DNA of 64,000 nucleotides from DAOTXR01 sp034435375 (GTDB taxonomy: Bacteria > Chloroflexota > Anaerolineae > Aggregatilineales > UBA3940): contig DAOTXR010000069.1 of NCBI GenBank assembly GCA_034435375.1, positions 66,984 to 130,983 of the forward strand, given 5' to 3'. The stretch's first letter is position 1. The number at the start of each line of letters is the position of its first letter. Shown here piece by piece: positions 16,927 to 27,458 of this stretch. The position numbers and the translations under genes are program-made. The notes beneath the pieces are model-generated. The model did not search any database. It saw only the letters and a list, made by a program, of their open reading frames with translations, and had not been told where the DNA came from.

Positions 16927-19113
16927 TTGACCTCACCCATTCTGAAGGGACTGAATGACCAGCAACGGGCTGCCGTCACTGCGCCGGATGGGCCGGTGCT
17001 GATCCTGGCCGGGCCGGGCAGTGGCAAAACCCGCGTGCTCACCCACCGCATCGCCTGGTTGGTTCAGGAGCGGAGCGTACCGGCCTGGCGTATCATGGCA
17101 ATGACCTTCACCAACAAAGCGGCCCGTGAGATGCGCCAGCGCGTCGAGGGGTTGTTGGGGGGATCGTTGCGCGATACTCGGCTGGGCACTTTCCACGCTA
17201 TCTGTGCGCGCATCCTGCGCGAGCAGGCTAGCAAAGGCTATCTGCCCCTCTCACGCGAATATGTCATCTTCGACACATCCGATCAGAAGGCGCTGATCAA
17301 GGCGGTGATCGTCGATGACCTGGGCCTGGATGAGAAACACTATCAGCCCGATCGCATCCTGAACGTCATCTCACAAGCCAAGAATGAGCTGATCACCCCC
17401 CAGGATTTCCAGCCCCGCTCCTACTTCGACGAGATAGTCAAACGCGCCTATGAACGTTACCAGCAGCGGCTGGCGGCCAACAATGCCGTAGACTTCGACG
17501 ACCTGCTGATGCACACTGCGCTCCTGTTTGCCAACCACCCGGAGGTGTTGGCATACTACCAGAACCACTACGACTATGTCCTGGTCGATGAGTTCCAAGA
17601 TACCAATGGCGCCCAGTACGCCCTGCTCAGGCATCTGGCGGCCCAGCGTCGCAATCTGTTCTGCGTCGGTGATGAAGATCAGTCGATCTACCGCTGGCGT
17701 GGGGCTGACTACCGCAACATCATGCGCCTGCGCGAGGATTACCCTGACCTGGTCACCATCCTGCTTGAGCAAAACTACCGCTCCACTCAGTTGATCCTCG
17801 ATGCAGCTCGCGCCGTGATCGACAAGAATCCGCACCGCACCGCCAAAAAGCTGTTCACCGAACAGCACGGCGGCCCGGCTATCCTGCTCTACGAGGCGCA
17901 CAACGAGCAGTACGAGGCGCAGTTTGTAGTGGATCAGATCGCAACGCTGGTGGCGACCCACGAGGCAGAGCCAGGCGAGATCGCCGTGATGTACCGTACC
18001 AACGCCCAGTCGCGCGTGTTGGAGGACGCCTTCGTGCGGGCCAATCTCCCTTACCGGCTGGTAGGTGCCACGCGCTTCTACGCTCGGCGCGAGATTAAGG
18101 ATGTGCTGGCCTACTTGCGGGTGATCCACAACCCGAATGATGCCGTCAGCCTGGCGCGGGTGATCAACATTCCACCGCGTGGCATAGGCAGCAAGACCAT
18201 CGAGACGCTCGAAGCGTGGGCCAGGCAGATGCAGGTCTCGTCTGGAGCTGCATTGCAGCGTCTGGCTGAACAGCCAGACAGCGGGCCTTTCAATGGGCGG
18301 GGCCGAGACGCGCTGCTGACCTTCGCCAGGATGCTGCATGGCTGGCGTCAGGTGTATGCTGAGATGCCGATCCGCACACTGCTCAAGCTGGTGTTGGATG
18401 AAACTGGCTATCTCAACAGTCTAGATGACGGCACCCCCCAAGGCGATGAACGGCAGGCCAACGTGATGGAGCTGGTCAATCTGGCCGCCGAGTTCGAAGA
18501 GCTTCCGCTCTCGACGTTCCTGGAGGAAGTATCGCTCGTCTCAGACGTGGACAACCTGGATGAGCGTGCTAATGCCCCCTCACTTCTGACACTTCATGCC
18601 GCCAAGGGACTTGAGTTTGATGCGGTGTTCATCGTAGGGTTAGAGGAGAACCTGCTGCCGCACCAGCGCTCCATCGGCGACCCAGAACAGATGGCCGAGG
18701 AGCGACGGTTGATGTATGTCGGCATGACGCGCGCCCGTCGACTGTTGTATCTGGTCTATGCCTTCCGGCGGTCCTCGTGGGGTGACAGCACTCTGAATCT
18801 GCGCTCCCGTTTTATCGACGACATTCCGGTCGATCTGACCATGCCTGTTCCATCCATCAGTGCTGGCCCAGCAGCATACGACATCGGGAGAAGGTCTGGT
18901 CTTCCACTGTCCGCTGCGGCTGGAGGGAGCGCAGCACGCGCCGTCACCCAGTTCCGGGCTGGGCAGCGTGTCAAACATGCCCGGTTTGGCGAAGGCATTG
19001 TGATCGAGAGCCGCCTCAGTGGAGCTGACGAGGAAGTCAGCGTCGTGTTCGACACAGCCGGGCTGAAACGTCTGCTGGCCAGCTTTGCCAACCTGACGCT
19101 GCTCGATGAGTAA
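16927..19113 (+). CDS. pcrA: UvrD/PcrA-type superfamily 1 DNA helicase
   Basis: 3'-5' helicase acting in repair and in clearing replication or recombination intermediates. Motif I (LAGPGSGKTRVLTHRI, about residues 28-43), motif Ia (TFTNKAAREM), motif II (LVDEFQDTN), motif III (GDEDQSIYRWRGAD), motif IV (LEQNYRST), motif V (LTLHAAKGLEFDAVFI) and motif VI (YVGMTRARRLLYL) are all present. The C-terminal PcrA module (AGQRVKHARFGEGIVI) near the end favours PcrA. Start TTG at 16927 follows GAGGGAG at 7 bases and gives 728 residues, normal for the family. A longer reading from 16729 would overlap nadE by 112 bases and adds no domain. Confidence 0.94.
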   Translation: MTSPILKGLNDQQRAAVTAPDGPVLILAGPGSGKTRVLTHRIAWLVQERSVPAWRIMAMTFTNKAAREMRQRVEGLLGGSLRDTRLGTFHAICARILREQASKGYLPLSREYVIFDTSDQKALIKAVIVDDLGLDEKHYQPDRILNVISQAKNELITPQDFQPRSYFDEIVKRAYERYQQRLAANNAVDFDDLLMHTALLFANHPEVLAYYQNHYDYVLVDEFQDTNGAQYALLRHLAAQRRNLFCVGDEDQSIYRWRGADYRNIMRLREDYPDLVTILLEQNYRSTQLILDAARAVIDKNPHRTAKKLFTEQHGGPAILLYEAHNEQYEAQFVVDQIATLVATHEAEPGEIAVMYRTNAQSRVLEDAFVRANLPYRLVGATRFYARREIKDVLAYLRVIHNPNDAVSLARVINIPPRGIGSKTIETLEAWARQMQVSSGAALQRLAEQPDSGPFNGRGRDALLTFARMLHGWRQVYAEMPIRTLLKLVLDETGYLNSLDDGTPQGDERQANVMELVNLAAEFEELPLSTFLEEVSLVSDVDNLDERANAPSLLTLHAAKGLEFDAVFIVGLEENLLPHQRSIGDPEQMAEERRLMYVGMTRARRLLYLVYAFRRSSWGDSTLNLRSRFIDDIPVDLTMPVPSISAGPAAYDIGRRSGLPLSAAAGGSAARAVTQFRAGQRVKHARFGEGIVIESRLSGADEEVSVVFDTAGLKRLLASFANLTLLDE

Positions 19114-19184
19114 TGTCTAGCCGAAATCACTTCCAGCCCAATGTTTGAGTCTGGAAAAGGCGCTAAGACCTTCCTGCAAAGCGC

Positions 19185-20351
19185 TCAAGCTCCCTTGCCA
19201 TTGAGCGGAAGGTAGGCAGTGATGGCTGTTCCCTTGCCTGGAGCCGACGTGATCTCCATCCGTCCCCCCACCGAACGCACCCGCAGCTTCATGTTTGAAA
19301 GGCCGTGCCCCAGACGATGGTTGGCCTTGTCCGGGTCAAAGCCGATCCCATTGTCCCGCACCCCCAACACAAGCTGTTCATCCTGCACGTCGATGCTGAC
19401 GGAGAGAGTAGTCGCGGCAGCATGTTTGGCAGCGTTAGCCAGCGCCTCCTGAACAATATGGAAGGCGGCAGTAGCAATCTGCTCATTTAGACCATGGTCC
19501 ACTTGAGGATCGCACTCCAACCGAATGTCGGCCAATGTGTTAGCTTGAAACTCGCGGGCCAACATGGCAATGGCGGCGGTCAAGTTGGCTCCCTCAAAGC
19601 GGATGGGGCGCAGGTCCAGGATGTAGTTGCGGATATCTTTGATGATCATGTTGAGGCCGCTAATGGCTTCGTTGAATCGCTCCTGCGCCGTGGCAGGGTC
19701 TTCAACCATCAGACAGCGCACGTGCTCCAGCGTCAGCCCAACAGCATAGATCGACTGGATAATGCCATCGTGCAGGTCCATGCCAATGCGCTCGCGTTCT
19801 TCGAGCACAGCAAGCCGCTGCATATGCTGATACAGACGCGCATTCTCAATAGCTACTGCTGCATAGCTGGCCAGTGTCTCGATGATCTTCTGATCCTGAA
19901 GGCTGAACTCGTCGGCGTCGATCTTGTTCGTCAGGTAAAGATTGCCCAACAGCCTGCCGCGCGAGCGGATCGGCACTCCCAGAAAGCTGGTCATGGCCGG
20001 GTGACCTTCCGGGACTCCAACTGAGCGTGGATCGTCAGCAATGTCACGGAGCCGGATCGAACGCGCATCCGGCTCAAGCAGCGCACCCAGCAATCCACGA
20101 CCAACCGGGAGACTACCGATCTGGTGCTGCTCCTCCTTTGTCATACCAGAGATCACAAACTGTACGAGGTGGCTGCCACTAGGATCGGGGATACCAAGCG
20201 CCGCATAGCGGGCCTGGGCTAGCTCTCGCGCCAAGCCGACAATGCGATTTAGAACCACGGGGAGCGACAACTCAGATGTGATGGTTAGCGCTGCCTCATG
20301 GATGGCATCCAGTATCCCCGCAGACATGCTTTCAAACGGCGACCCTATCAT
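19185..20351 (-). CDS. Cytoplasmic GAF-domain sensor histidine kinase (HisKA_3)
   Basis: Soluble NarL-type kinase, 388 residues, no membrane segment. A GAF domain covers about residues 20-170. The phospho-acceptor block LEERERIGMDLHDGIIQSIYA has its His near 188. The HATPase shows HIVQEALANAAKHA (N box), GVRDNGIGFDPD (G1) and GHGLSNMKLRVRSVGG (G2). The GAF-to-kinase junction closely resembles that of the kinase at 1-2312, so both belong to one expanded family. No cognate LuxR-type regulator is adjacent. Confidence 0.92.
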   Translation of the reverse strand: MIGSPFESMSAGILDAIHEAALTITSELSLPVVLNRIVGLARELAQARYAALGIPDPSGSHLVQFVISGMTKEEQHQIGSLPVGRGLLGALLEPDARSIRLRDIADDPRSVGVPEGHPAMTSFLGVPIRSRGRLLGNLYLTNKIDADEFSLQDQKIIETLASYAAVAIENARLYQHMQRLAVLEERERIGMDLHDGIIQSIYAVGLTLEHVRCLMVEDPATAQERFNEAISGLNMIIKDIRNYILDLRPIRFEGANLTAAIAMLAREFQANTLADIRLECDPQVDHGLNEQIATAAFHIVQEALANAAKHAAATTLSVSIDVQDEQLVLGVRDNGIGFDPDKANHRLGHGLSNMKLRVRSVGGRMEITSAPGKGTAITAYLPLNGKGA

Positions 20352-20436
20352 GGATTCGCAGTGTCCTCTGACACAACCTCACGCAACGAAATAACGTCAA
20401 AGCCGTGCCATCAAACTCTCACGAACGGTTTGCAAG

Positions 20437-20442
20437 ATTATA
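20437..20442 (-). promoter_or_regulatory. -10 element upstream of the GAF kinase
   Basis: TATAAT on the minus strand, 86 bases before the kinase start. The -35 is not convincing. Confidence 0.35.
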
Positions 20443-20633
20443 GTAAGTGTACCACATTTCTGATCGGGTGCGCCGTCACACACGAGAATGTTAACTGCCT
20501 GTTACTCACGTCCTCATGCCTGACACATCTCTGGATCGGAGTCTTTGCTGTCGAGTCGTTCCACCATGGCAATGTGTGTCATAACTGTGGCCGCCGATGT
20601 CTATTTCCCGAATCCTTGCACGCCTTGCCTTGT

Positions 20634-22083
<1,450 letters not shown>

Positions 22084-22104
22084 AAATTTCCCTCCCGTAA
22101 AGCC

Positions 22105-22135
22105 AGTATACCCCTTGGAGTCGACTCCAAGTCAA
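22105..22135 (-). promoter_or_regulatory. MerR-type promoter with 19-bp spacer and palindromic operator
   Basis: On the minus strand TTGACT (plus positions 22130-22135) and TATACT (22105-22110) are separated by 19 bases, 2 more than optimal. The perfect 18-bp palindrome CTTGGAGTCGACTCCAAG (22114-22131) fills the spacer. This is the classic architecture that MerR regulators act on by untwisting the spacer. It drives the merR-aldo/keto reductase pair. Confidence 0.9.
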
Positions 22136-22447
22136 GTTTTGTGAGAATATGAAGCCAAAATCCTTATTGCGTTAGGCGGGGCCGGAGCGATCTGGTCCCG
22201 CATTGTGTGGGGGAGATGACTAAAAACATGGGCACAGGAAATCGATGAGGGGGTGGGATAATCCGGGGAACGCTGGAGGCGATGGAATCAGGGGTCGAAG
22301 AAGAATCTTCTCTTCGTTGGCAGGCAGCATCAAATTGTCTGTGATGGCCCACGTGGATATGATCGCTTCGATCATCTTTGGATCTGGGTTCAAGCAGTGT
22401 GAGCATCAATGAGCCATCACAAGTTGGCTGCTGCCTTCAGGATTGCC
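22136..22447. other. Intergenic stretch, no gene seen
   Basis: Lies between the MerR promoter and the adenylyltransferase start. I see only a short hairpin (22359-22365 with 22369-22375, 3-base loop). Open frames crossing it have no recognisable content. Confidence 0.5.
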
Positions 22448-23317
22448 ATGCGTACCGAACAAGAAATGTTGGATCTCATCATCAATACCGCGAAGGACGA
22501 TGAGCGCATTCGAGCGGTGATCATGAACGGTTCGCGCGCGAACCCTAATGCTCCACGGGACATCTTTCAAGACTTTGACATTGTCTATCTGGTCACCGAT
22601 GTCGCTCCCTTCAAGAATAACTTTGAGTGGATCAAGCGTTTTGGCGAGATCATGATTTTGCAGCTGCCTGAGGAGATGCAAGAGCCGCCTCCGAGCAACG
22701 ATGGCAGTTTTGTATATCTTATGCAATTCATGGATGGCAATCGGATAGACCTAGGGATTTATCCTGTCGCAAGACTCAAGGAGCTTGGACGAGACAGCCT
22801 GAGCCTGTTGCTACTGGACAAAGATGGGATCATTGAGCCGTTTGACCCCCCCAGTGAGAACGACTATCTGCCCAGACCACCCACACCCAAAGCCTTCTCG
22901 GACTGCTGCAATGAATTTTGGTGGGTTTGCCCCTACGTAGCCAAGGGATTGTGGCGGCAGGAGATCATCTACGCCCGACACATGCTGGATCAGGTGGTGC
23001 GAGAGCAGTTGGAGAAAATGCTGATCTGGCATATTGGTATCGAGACCCAGTTTTCAAGAAACCCCGGCAAGCAGGGCAAGTACTTCCAGCAATACCTGGA
23101 GCCAGAGTTGTGGGATATGCTGCTGAACACCTACGCTGAGGCCAGCTACGATAACACGTGGAGAGCGTTGTTCGCGATGTGCGATCTTTTCAGAAGGGTA
23201 GCTCTGCCCATCGCAGAGCGTTTTGGCTTTCAGTACCCTCACGACGATGACAGGAGGGTTAGCGCTCACCTGGAGTATGTGCGATCCCTGCCCAGGGATG
23301 CAAAGGAGATGTACTGA
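22448..23317 (+). CDS. Aminoglycoside 6-adenylyltransferase-like nucleotidyltransferase
   Basis: Resembles ANT(6)/AadK enzymes, which adenylylate streptomycin. The N-terminal MRTEQEMLDLIINTAKDDER and RAVIMNGSRANPN (GS motif) with FQDFDIVYLVTD (DxD metal ligands) match the family. The middle (DLGIYP, and DNDGII-like DKDGIIEPFDPP) and the C-terminal helical part are also typical. The ATG at 22448 is chosen because AGGA lies 5 bases upstream and family members begin at this point; length 289 is normal. Chromosomal copies of unknown substrate are common, so resistance is not implied. Confidence 0.85.
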   Translation: MRTEQEMLDLIINTAKDDERIRAVIMNGSRANPNAPRDIFQDFDIVYLVTDVAPFKNNFEWIKRFGEIMILQLPEEMQEPPPSNDGSFVYLMQFMDGNRIDLGIYPVARLKELGRDSLSLLLLDKDGIIEPFDPPSENDYLPRPPTPKAFSDCCNEFWWVCPYVAKGLWRQEIIYARHMLDQVVREQLEKMLIWHIGIETQFSRNPGKQGKYFQQYLEPELWDMLLNTYAEASYDNTWRALFAMCDLFRRVALPIAERFGFQYPHDDDRRVSAHLEYVRSLPRDAKEMY

Positions 23318-23740
23318 TCACAGCCCAGCTATAGCCGACAATCTCCTTCGGCAGGAACTGAGTGCACGTGAATCCGACCAGCCAGACGATGCCGGCAACG
23401 ATCAAGGTGATATAAGCGCCGCCGCTGGCAATCGATTGGCGGGTTTTCTGGGCCACAGCCTGGATGGCTGCCCTCCCGCCAAAGCCTTGATTTTTGGGGG
23501 GGCGCAGTGTACTATTACACATGGACAGAACCAGATGCCAAATCAGCGAACCAGTGTGTTGTGCTCCTCCCGTAGGAGCCATTTCTGTGCATGAGGAAAC
23601 GTCGTCTGGCTCGCCTATTTGAGAAGCCCAAAGGTTTGGCGCGGCTTCCTCTGTCCGGAACTGTCTCCAAGCACGTCATAACCACAACAATCGCTCCAGC
23701 AACGCCGCACACACCGCGGTGAGGAGGTTAGCGAGGCATC
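23318..23740. other. Intergenic region with possible remnant of a membrane protein
   Basis: No intact gene is visible. On the minus strand between about 23310 and 23460 one frame encodes a single convincing hydrophobic helix (AYITLIVAGIVWLVGF) preceded by TRQSIASGG. It has no good ribosome site, and its frame runs into the 3' end of the adenylyltransferase. It may be a decayed membrane-protein gene. The right end (from about 23720) holds the ribosome site of nuoB. Confidence 0.35.
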
Positions 23741-24400
23741 ATGACAGTGGAGTTCGATGACCTGCACAACCCCGACTATCCTATCCCGGATGAGCTAAAG
23801 TCCAACATAGCCATTACTACCCTGGATCGGATCTATAACTGGAGCCGGGCACGCTCGGTGTGGCCGATGCTGTTTGGACTGGCCTGTTGTGCCATCGAGA
23901 TGATCGCCACGGCAGCTTCGCGCTACGATCCGGCCCGCTTCGGCATGGAGGTGATGCGCCCCAGTCCGCGCCAGGCCGACCTGATGATCGTGTCGGGCAC
24001 AGTTACCAAGAAAATGGTGCCCCAGATCGTCCGGCTTTACAACCAGATGGCTGAGCCTCGCTACGTGCTGGCCATGGGCGCATGCGCGTCAGGCGGTGGC
24101 CCTTTCAAAGAGGGCTACAACGTCGTCGACGGCATCGATAAATTCATTCCGGTGGATGTATACGTCCCCGGATGCCCCCCCACCCCTCAGGCTCTGCTCC
24201 ACGGCTTCATGGTCCTCCACAAGAAGATCGAAAGCCAGAGCATCCGCACTGTGCCGTGGTATAAGCCAGGCCAGAGCGAGCCAATTCCCATTCCTTTGCT
24301 AGGACCAGACCTCATTGATCCCCGCCAGGCGGCCCTGATCCGCAGTGAGACGGCCCCCAAGACTGGCGCACAACTCTCGGACGACGCGGCAGCAGACTGA
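23741..24400 (+). CDS. nuoB: NADH-quinone oxidoreductase subunit B
   Basis: Complex I subunit carrying the N2 [4Fe-4S] cluster next to the quinone site. Ligands are visible: the tandem Cys in [10 protein letters not shown], Cys in [13 protein letters not shown] and Cys in [41 protein letters not shown] is typical of the family. About 50 residues follow the core. It heads a B-CD-I cluster, 22 bases before nuoCD. GAGG precedes the ATG by 6 bases. Confidence 0.95.
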   Translation: MTVEFDDLHNPDYPIPDELKSNIAITTLDRIYNWSRARSVWPMLFGLACCAIEMIATAASRYDPARFGMEVMRPSPRQADLMIVSGTVTKKMVPQIVRLYNQMAEPRYVLAMGACASGGGPFKEGYNVVDGIDKFIPVDVYVPGCPPTPQALLHGFMVLHKKIESQSIRTVPWYKPGQSEPIPIPLLGPDLIDPRQAALIRSETAPKTGAQLSDDAAAD

Positions 24401-24422
24401 TCTGAGGACGTGAGAAGAGAAA

Positions 24423-26258
24423 ATGGTTGACGCAACTCCCAATGCACCGGCTGACGCGAAAATTACCGAACCGCTTGAGTTCCTGACCAGCAAATTCCCC
24501 GGCGCAGTCGAGCCGGACACCCGCGAAGGTTATCAGGGTGTCATCGTCTCCAGCGACAGATTGGTGGAGGTCGCCACCTCCATCCGTGATGACCTGGGCT
24601 ACGACCTGTTGGCCAGCGCTAACTACGTGGACTATCTGGCGGATGGCTTCTTCGAGATGGTCTATAACGCTTCCAACACGCACCGAGGCGGCCCGGCCCT
24701 GACCTTCAAAGCACGCACCCCGCGCGATGAAGCCACTCTTCCCTCGCTGATCGACGTGTGGCCTGGCATTGACTTTCAGGAGCGCGAAGCCTGGGACCTG
24801 ATGGGGATCCGCTTTGCTGGCCATCCTGATCTGCGCCGCATTTTGATGTGGGAAGATTTCGTTGGGCATCCCCTACGCAAGGACTGGCGTGAGCCTTTCT
24901 ATGAAGAAGATGCCAAGCCATTTAAGAGCCGCTGGCCGGGAGGGCACGTAGAGCGTGCTGAGATGCATGTGCCCTATGGCATGAACGTGCAATACCCGCC
25001 AGGGTTCACCCTCGAAGAGTGGAAGCCTAAGGGCGAAGAGGCCCTCTATGCAGGGCTGGGCACGCCGATGACTGGCAGCGGTGTGGACGTTCACCAGATT
25101 CAGACCGACCAACTGATTGTCAACCTGGGGCCACAGCACCCCAGCACCCACGGCGTATTCCGTATGGTGGTGACTGTCGACGGGGAGACAATTACCCGCC
25201 TTAAGCCAGTGTTCGGCTATTTGCACCGTAACCACGACAAGATCGGCGAGCGCAACACCTACCTGCAGAACATGCCCTACACTGACCGCCTGGACTACTT
25301 CTGCAGCATGTCGAACAACCTGGCCTACGCCATCACGGTTGAGAAGATGATGGGCCAGGAGGTGCCGGAGCGCGCCGAGCTGATCCGTGTGCTGATGGTT
25401 GAGCTGACCCGTATCCAGAACCACTACTCGGCCATCGGTTTCCTGTTGAACGACCTCGGCGCTTACTTCACGCCGGTCCTCTACGCCCTGCGCGAGCGCG
25501 AGCTGATTCTGGACCTGTTCGAGTCGGCTGCCGGGTCGCGGATGATGTGCAATTACATGCGTTTCGGCGGTGTGGCCTTTGACCTGCCATCCTACATCGG
25601 GGGTCCGGCAGTCAAGCCGGGTGACCGGGCACGCAACCTCGACACGTTGGAGTTTATCAACGACCTGGTGTACGAGCGCCTGCCGCGGGCGACCGATGAA
25701 CTAGATCGCCTGCTGACCACTAACGAGGTGCTGGTCACCCGTTTGAAGGGTGTGGGCGTGCTGCCTCCCGATCGGGCCATTGCCTACAGCACGACCGGGC
25801 CGGTCCTGCGAGCCAGCGGGGTGCCCTACGACCTGCGACGGGCCGATCCATACAGCATCTACAATGAGTTCGACTTCGATGTGGCGGTACGCTACCACGG
25901 CGACGCCTATGATCGGTATCTGATCCGCCTGGACGAGGTGCGCCAGAGCCTTCGCATCCTTCAGCAATTGGTGCCGCGTCTCAAGGAGACAGAGGGACAA
26001 GAGTTCTGGGCCGGTAAGCGCGCCTACAACTTCCGCATGCCCAAGGGTGAGCACTATGGTCACGCCGAAAACCCAAAGGGCGAGTTGGGCTTTTATCTCG
26101 TCTCAGATGGCTCGGCGAATCCATACAGATACCACGTCCGATCGCCAAGTTTCATCAATCTGACCGCCCTGGAAGAGATGTGCCTCGGACATAAAGTGGC
26201 TGACATCATTGTCATTCTGGGCAGCATCGACATCGTTTTGGGTGAGGTTGATCGCTAG
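24423..26258 (+). CDS. nuoCD: Fused NADH-quinone oxidoreductase subunits C and D
   Basis: A 611-residue fusion of two peripheral-arm subunits. Residues ~30-175 are NuoC ([29 protein letters not shown] is diagnostic). After a linker, residues ~225-611 are NuoD, the quinone-site subunit ([35 protein letters not shown]-terminal [18 protein letters not shown]). NuoC-NuoD fusions are known in several phyla. It is co-oriented with nuoB and nuoI. Confidence 0.95.
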   Translation: MVDATPNAPADAKITEPLEFLTSKFPGAVEPDTREGYQGVIVSSDRLVEVATSIRDDLGYDLLASANYVDYLADGFFEMVYNASNTHRGGPALTFKARTPRDEATLPSLIDVWPGIDFQEREAWDLMGIRFAGHPDLRRILMWEDFVGHPLRKDWREPFYEEDAKPFKSRWPGGHVERAEMHVPYGMNVQYPPGFTLEEWKPKGEEALYAGLGTPMTGSGVDVHQIQTDQLIVNLGPQHPSTHGVFRMVVTVDGETITRLKPVFGYLHRNHDKIGERNTYLQNMPYTDRLDYFCSMSNNLAYAITVEKMMGQEVPERAELIRVLMVELTRIQNHYSAIGFLLNDLGAYFTPVLYALRERELILDLFESAAGSRMMCNYMRFGGVAFDLPSYIGGPAVKPGDRARNLDTLEFINDLVYERLPRATDELDRLLTTNEVLVTRLKGVGVLPPDRAIAYSTTGPVLRASGVPYDLRRADPYSIYNEFDFDVAVRYHGDAYDRYLIRLDEVRQSLRILQQLVPRLKETEGQEFWAGKRAYNFRMPKGEHYGHAENPKGELGFYLVSDGSANPYRYHVRSPSFINLTALEEMCLGHKVADIIVILGSIDIVLGEVDR

Positions 26259-26309
26259 GCGTTTGGCGCATCGCCTCCCTGCTAAATGGGGTCTTCACGA
26301 GGAGTGAGC

Positions 26310-26918
26310 ATGTACGGACTGGGCATCCTGAAGGGGTTGGGGGTCACACTCAAACACTTCATCGATACCTATGTGGATGACTTCCGCTGGGGCCTGAAAC
26401 GCTATACCTCCGACGCTGGATTCCAGGCACGGCAGAGCACAGATACAGTGGGCATCTTCACCGTCCAGTATCCTGAAGAAAAGATCGCGGTGCCGGAGCG
26501 GTTTCGCTACATCCCCTTCCTGGTAGTCAACGACGCCGATCACCCGGAAGCTCCCGGTGATGACTGGTGCACCAGTTGTGGCATCTGTGCTAAGGTGTGT
26601 CCACCTCAGTGTATCTGGATTGTGCGTGGGACCGATCCTGAGAGCGGGCGTCCTAAGCCTCAGCCGGAGCAGTTCTACATCGACATTGACATCTGTATGA
26701 ACTGCGGCTTCTGCGCTGAGTTTTGCCCGTTTGATGCCATCAAGATGGACCACGACTATGAGATCGCCAGCTATGATCGCACCACGGCCCACATCTTCGA
26801 TAAGGCGCGGCTTTCGAAGCCGTTGAGTTATTGGCAGACAATCGCTCCCACCCGTGCTGAGGAGGAACGCCTGGCTCGCGAGACGAAGGAAGTCGCCAAG
26901 AGTGCTCGGAAAAAATAA
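26310..26918 (+). CDS. nuoI: NADH-quinone oxidoreductase subunit I
   Basis: Peripheral-arm ferredoxin-like subunit with two [4Fe-4S] motifs, CTSCGICAKVCPPQC and CMNCGFCAEFCP, that pass electrons to NuoB. The ATG at 26310 has GAGGAG 5 bases upstream and is chosen over an in-frame start at 26286. The C-terminus is Lys-rich. No membrane-arm genes (A, H, J-N) or NADH-module genes (E, F, G) adjoin; a terminator follows. Confidence 0.93.
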   Translation: MYGLGILKGLGVTLKHFIDTYVDDFRWGLKRYTSDAGFQARQSTDTVGIFTVQYPEEKIAVPERFRYIPFLVVNDADHPEAPGDDWCTSCGICAKVCPPQCIWIVRGTDPESGRPKPQPEQFYIDIDICMNCGFCAEFCPFDAIKMDHDYEIASYDRTTAHIFDKARLSKPLSYWQTIAPTRAEEERLARETKEVAKSARKK

Positions 26919-26992
26919 GACATGTTGCTGGCATGGGCTGGAGCAGCAGCTATTCCTTGAAGATGTGAGCTTGGCTTCCAATGCAACGCCCC

Positions 26993-27021
26993 AAGACCGC
27001 TCCTGCCGAGTGAGCGGTCTT
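26993..27021 (+). terminator. Terminator of the nuo cluster
   Basis: A 10-bp perfect stem (26993-27002 with 27012-27021) with a 9-base loop, 75 bases after nuoI. Only a short T stretch follows. Confidence 0.7.
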
Positions 27022-27050
27022 TGTGTATCAGGTGCTTAAGGTCCGTCGAG

Positions 27051-27410
27051 ATGATGTACCAGAGTGATGCCGAGATCCTCTTTCCTGCTCGCGTCATTCC
27101 ACTGCTACGCAATCTGCGCGGGCGGGAGTGGCAGGAGTTGGTGGATCATGTCCTCCAGCAACCCCCTGGCAGCCTGGAGCACCAGGCTTTTACGCTGATG
27201 ATGATCCGGCTCGATGGGTGCCTGACCTGCCATGCGGATAGCTACCGGGCCATGCGTGGCTGCACTCTGTGCGCCCAGCAGACAATTGCCCGCTACAAAG
27301 GCAGCGATCAGGAACTGGTTGCCGCCTACGAACGGGCTAAGGTCGACATGCAGGTCTGGCATCAGACCGGTGAGATCCCCCTTAGCGAGCGGGTCCCACC
27401 CGAGGTATAA
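27051..27410 (+). CDS. Small Cys-rich protein of unknown function
   Basis: About 119 residues from the ATG at 27051. I do not recognise the family. The notable feature is DGCLTCHADSYRAMRGCTLCAQQ, two CxxC-type pairs (CLTC-H and CTLC) that could bind Zn, an Fe-S cluster or another cofactor. The rest looks helical and soluble. It sits between nuoI and an Mrp Fe-S carrier gene, whose -10 overlaps its stop codon, so an Fe-S link is possible but unproven. Confidence 0.6.
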   Translation: MMYQSDAEILFPARVIPLLRNLRGREWQELVDHVLQQPPGSLEHQAFTLMMIRLDGCLTCHADSYRAMRGCTLCAQQTIARYKGSDQELVAAYERAKVDMQVWHQTGEIPLSERVPPEV

Positions 27411-27412
27411 TT
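27407..27412 (+). promoter_or_regulatory. -10 element of the mrp gene overlapping the upstream stop codon
   Basis: TATAAT spans the stop codon of the preceding gene and lies 46 bases before the mrp start. The -35 (TAGCGA) is poor. Confidence 0.4.
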
Positions 27413-27458
27413 AGAGCGACATCTTTATTTTTTATTCCCTAGGGAGAAAGCCCATCTC

